From Chrysoperla carnea (lineage: Eukaryota > Arthropoda > Insecta > Neuroptera > Chrysopidae): a DNA stretch of 64,000 nt. Under the pieces are notes generated by a model. The model was given only the letters and a program-made list of their open reading frames with translations. It did no database searches and had not been told where the DNA came from. The translations under genes and the position numbers were made by a program. Location: the NCBI RefSeq assembly GCF_905475395.1, contig NC_058337.1, positions 82,826,368 through 82,890,367 of the forward strand, in the 5' to 3' direction. Shown in pieces: positions 63,114 through 64,000 of the stretch (position 1 is its first letter; each line of letters begins with the position of its first letter).

Positions 63114-63647
63114 AAAGAGTAAAATATTTCAATGGGCCGATTTAGACGTTGAAAGTATCTATCTAGACAGCTTTCTCCTGTATTATTACAAATTAAATAA
63201 CAATTAACATTTCATATTGACCTTGTTGTCACTTTCGTGTGTTCAACACTGTTCAAATAATAAAGTTATTTAATATTATTTTTAAAGTGTGAAAGTGAAG
63301 TGAATTAAATTCAATTAAATAACTTTAAGTAATAAAATAATAAAAATATACAAATTATAAAACCACACTGTTCAATCAGTGCAGCCTACTTTAATTAAAA
63401 TTATATTCAAGATTTTGTATACAAAGGTATTTATTTTTATGTATCTATTTAAAAAATTGTTTGAAATAAATTCAAATTATGAAAACATTAAAATGTGAAT
63501 ATTTATTATTAGTTTTTTTTGTTGTTGTAATTATATTATTATTTGTATATTGTTAATATGTCATTCACGGTCATTTTTACACGCAGTTAATAAATATATG
63601 TATATACACATGTGAATATTTTAATTTTTATTTATTTAGATCATTAA

Positions 63648-64000
63648 AAACAAGTGAAAACAAACAATTGAATGAGTTAATTGTTGAAATACCATGTATA
63701 GACACATACATAACCGATATTCCCATATAATACATACTACACAATTTGCGCCCTCACGGATACACAGTGATGTTTACGAAAAAATGTTTCAAACAAAAGT
63801 TGTTTACTATTTTATAAAGAAAATATTTTACGTTTACACTTTTGTTCTATCTCTAACTGTTTTCAAGATGGATCCTACGGGCCCAAGAGCCAATTGACCT
63901 ATGTTGCTTATTAACGAACTCGACCTCATTTTTTACGTCTTAAGCCCACTATAAAAATTTCAACCTAATATCTCTTGTCTTTTTTGAGTTATCGTGATGG
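63648..64000 (-). mobile_element. Family A Helentron-like element, cut by the window edge
   Basis: The plus strand reads AACAAGTGAAAACAAACAAT, then TTAATTGTTGAAATACCATG, ACACAGTGATGTTTACGAAA and GAACTCGACCTCATTTTTTA. It continues past base 64000, so only its 3' half in element orientation is visible. Confidence 0.65.

Overview
This is an AT-rich nuclear window from an insect (order not resolved). The evidence is short GT-AG introns (51-60 nt in one gene), a chitin-binding R&R cuticular protein, a circadian-type repressor C-terminus, telomere-like TTAGG/CCTAA motifs and many small non-autonomous transposons. Most genes are split into exons too short to stand out as long ORFs, so I rebuilt them from splice sites, reading-frame phase and remembered family sequences.

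Layout. 1-1222 (+): last exon of a repressor resembling clockwork orange; its frame is open through the window edge. 8119-9979 (+): a complete five-exon JMJD7 lysyl-hydroxylase gene (318 aa). A convergent minus-strand terminal exon of an unrecognised gene stops 28 bp beyond it, followed by a 1.94-kb near-perfect palindrome (10168-12108). 14199-19717 (-): a complete seven-exon TM9SF4-type nonaspanin (631 aa). 20766-35335 (-): a complete eleven-exon PIGN-family gene (917 aa) whose membrane half is conserved while its active-site motifs are largely replaced. Its 6.9-kb last intron holds a 30-bp minisatellite with a 480-bp higher-order repeat, a second palindrome and several transposon relics. 41390-43180 (-): the main exon of a long cuticular protein. 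49.3-51.5 kb (-): short exons of one or two unrecognised genes. From 51.5 to 64 kb I find repeats and relics but no convincing gene.

Mobile DNA. At least five copies of a roughly 0.55-0.6-kb family show the architecture of Helentron-associated elements (INE-1/mini-me type): a 5' inverted repeat, an internal (GTCY)n tract, a subterminal inverted repeat and a 3' hairpin. The minisatellite abuts the GTCY tract of one partial copy. Two copies of a terminal-inverted-repeat element each carry a 72-nt initiator-tRNA-Met-like sequence. A tRNA-headed SINE ends in CCTAA repeats and has a 12-bp target duplication. A 5'-truncated LINE tail, a PIF/Harbinger-like MITE and two other inverted-repeat families are also present.

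Functional links are loose. TM9SF4 and the PIGN relative lie head-to-tail on the same strand, and both products are expected in the secretory pathway. JMJD7 and its convergent neighbour probably overlap at their 3' ends.
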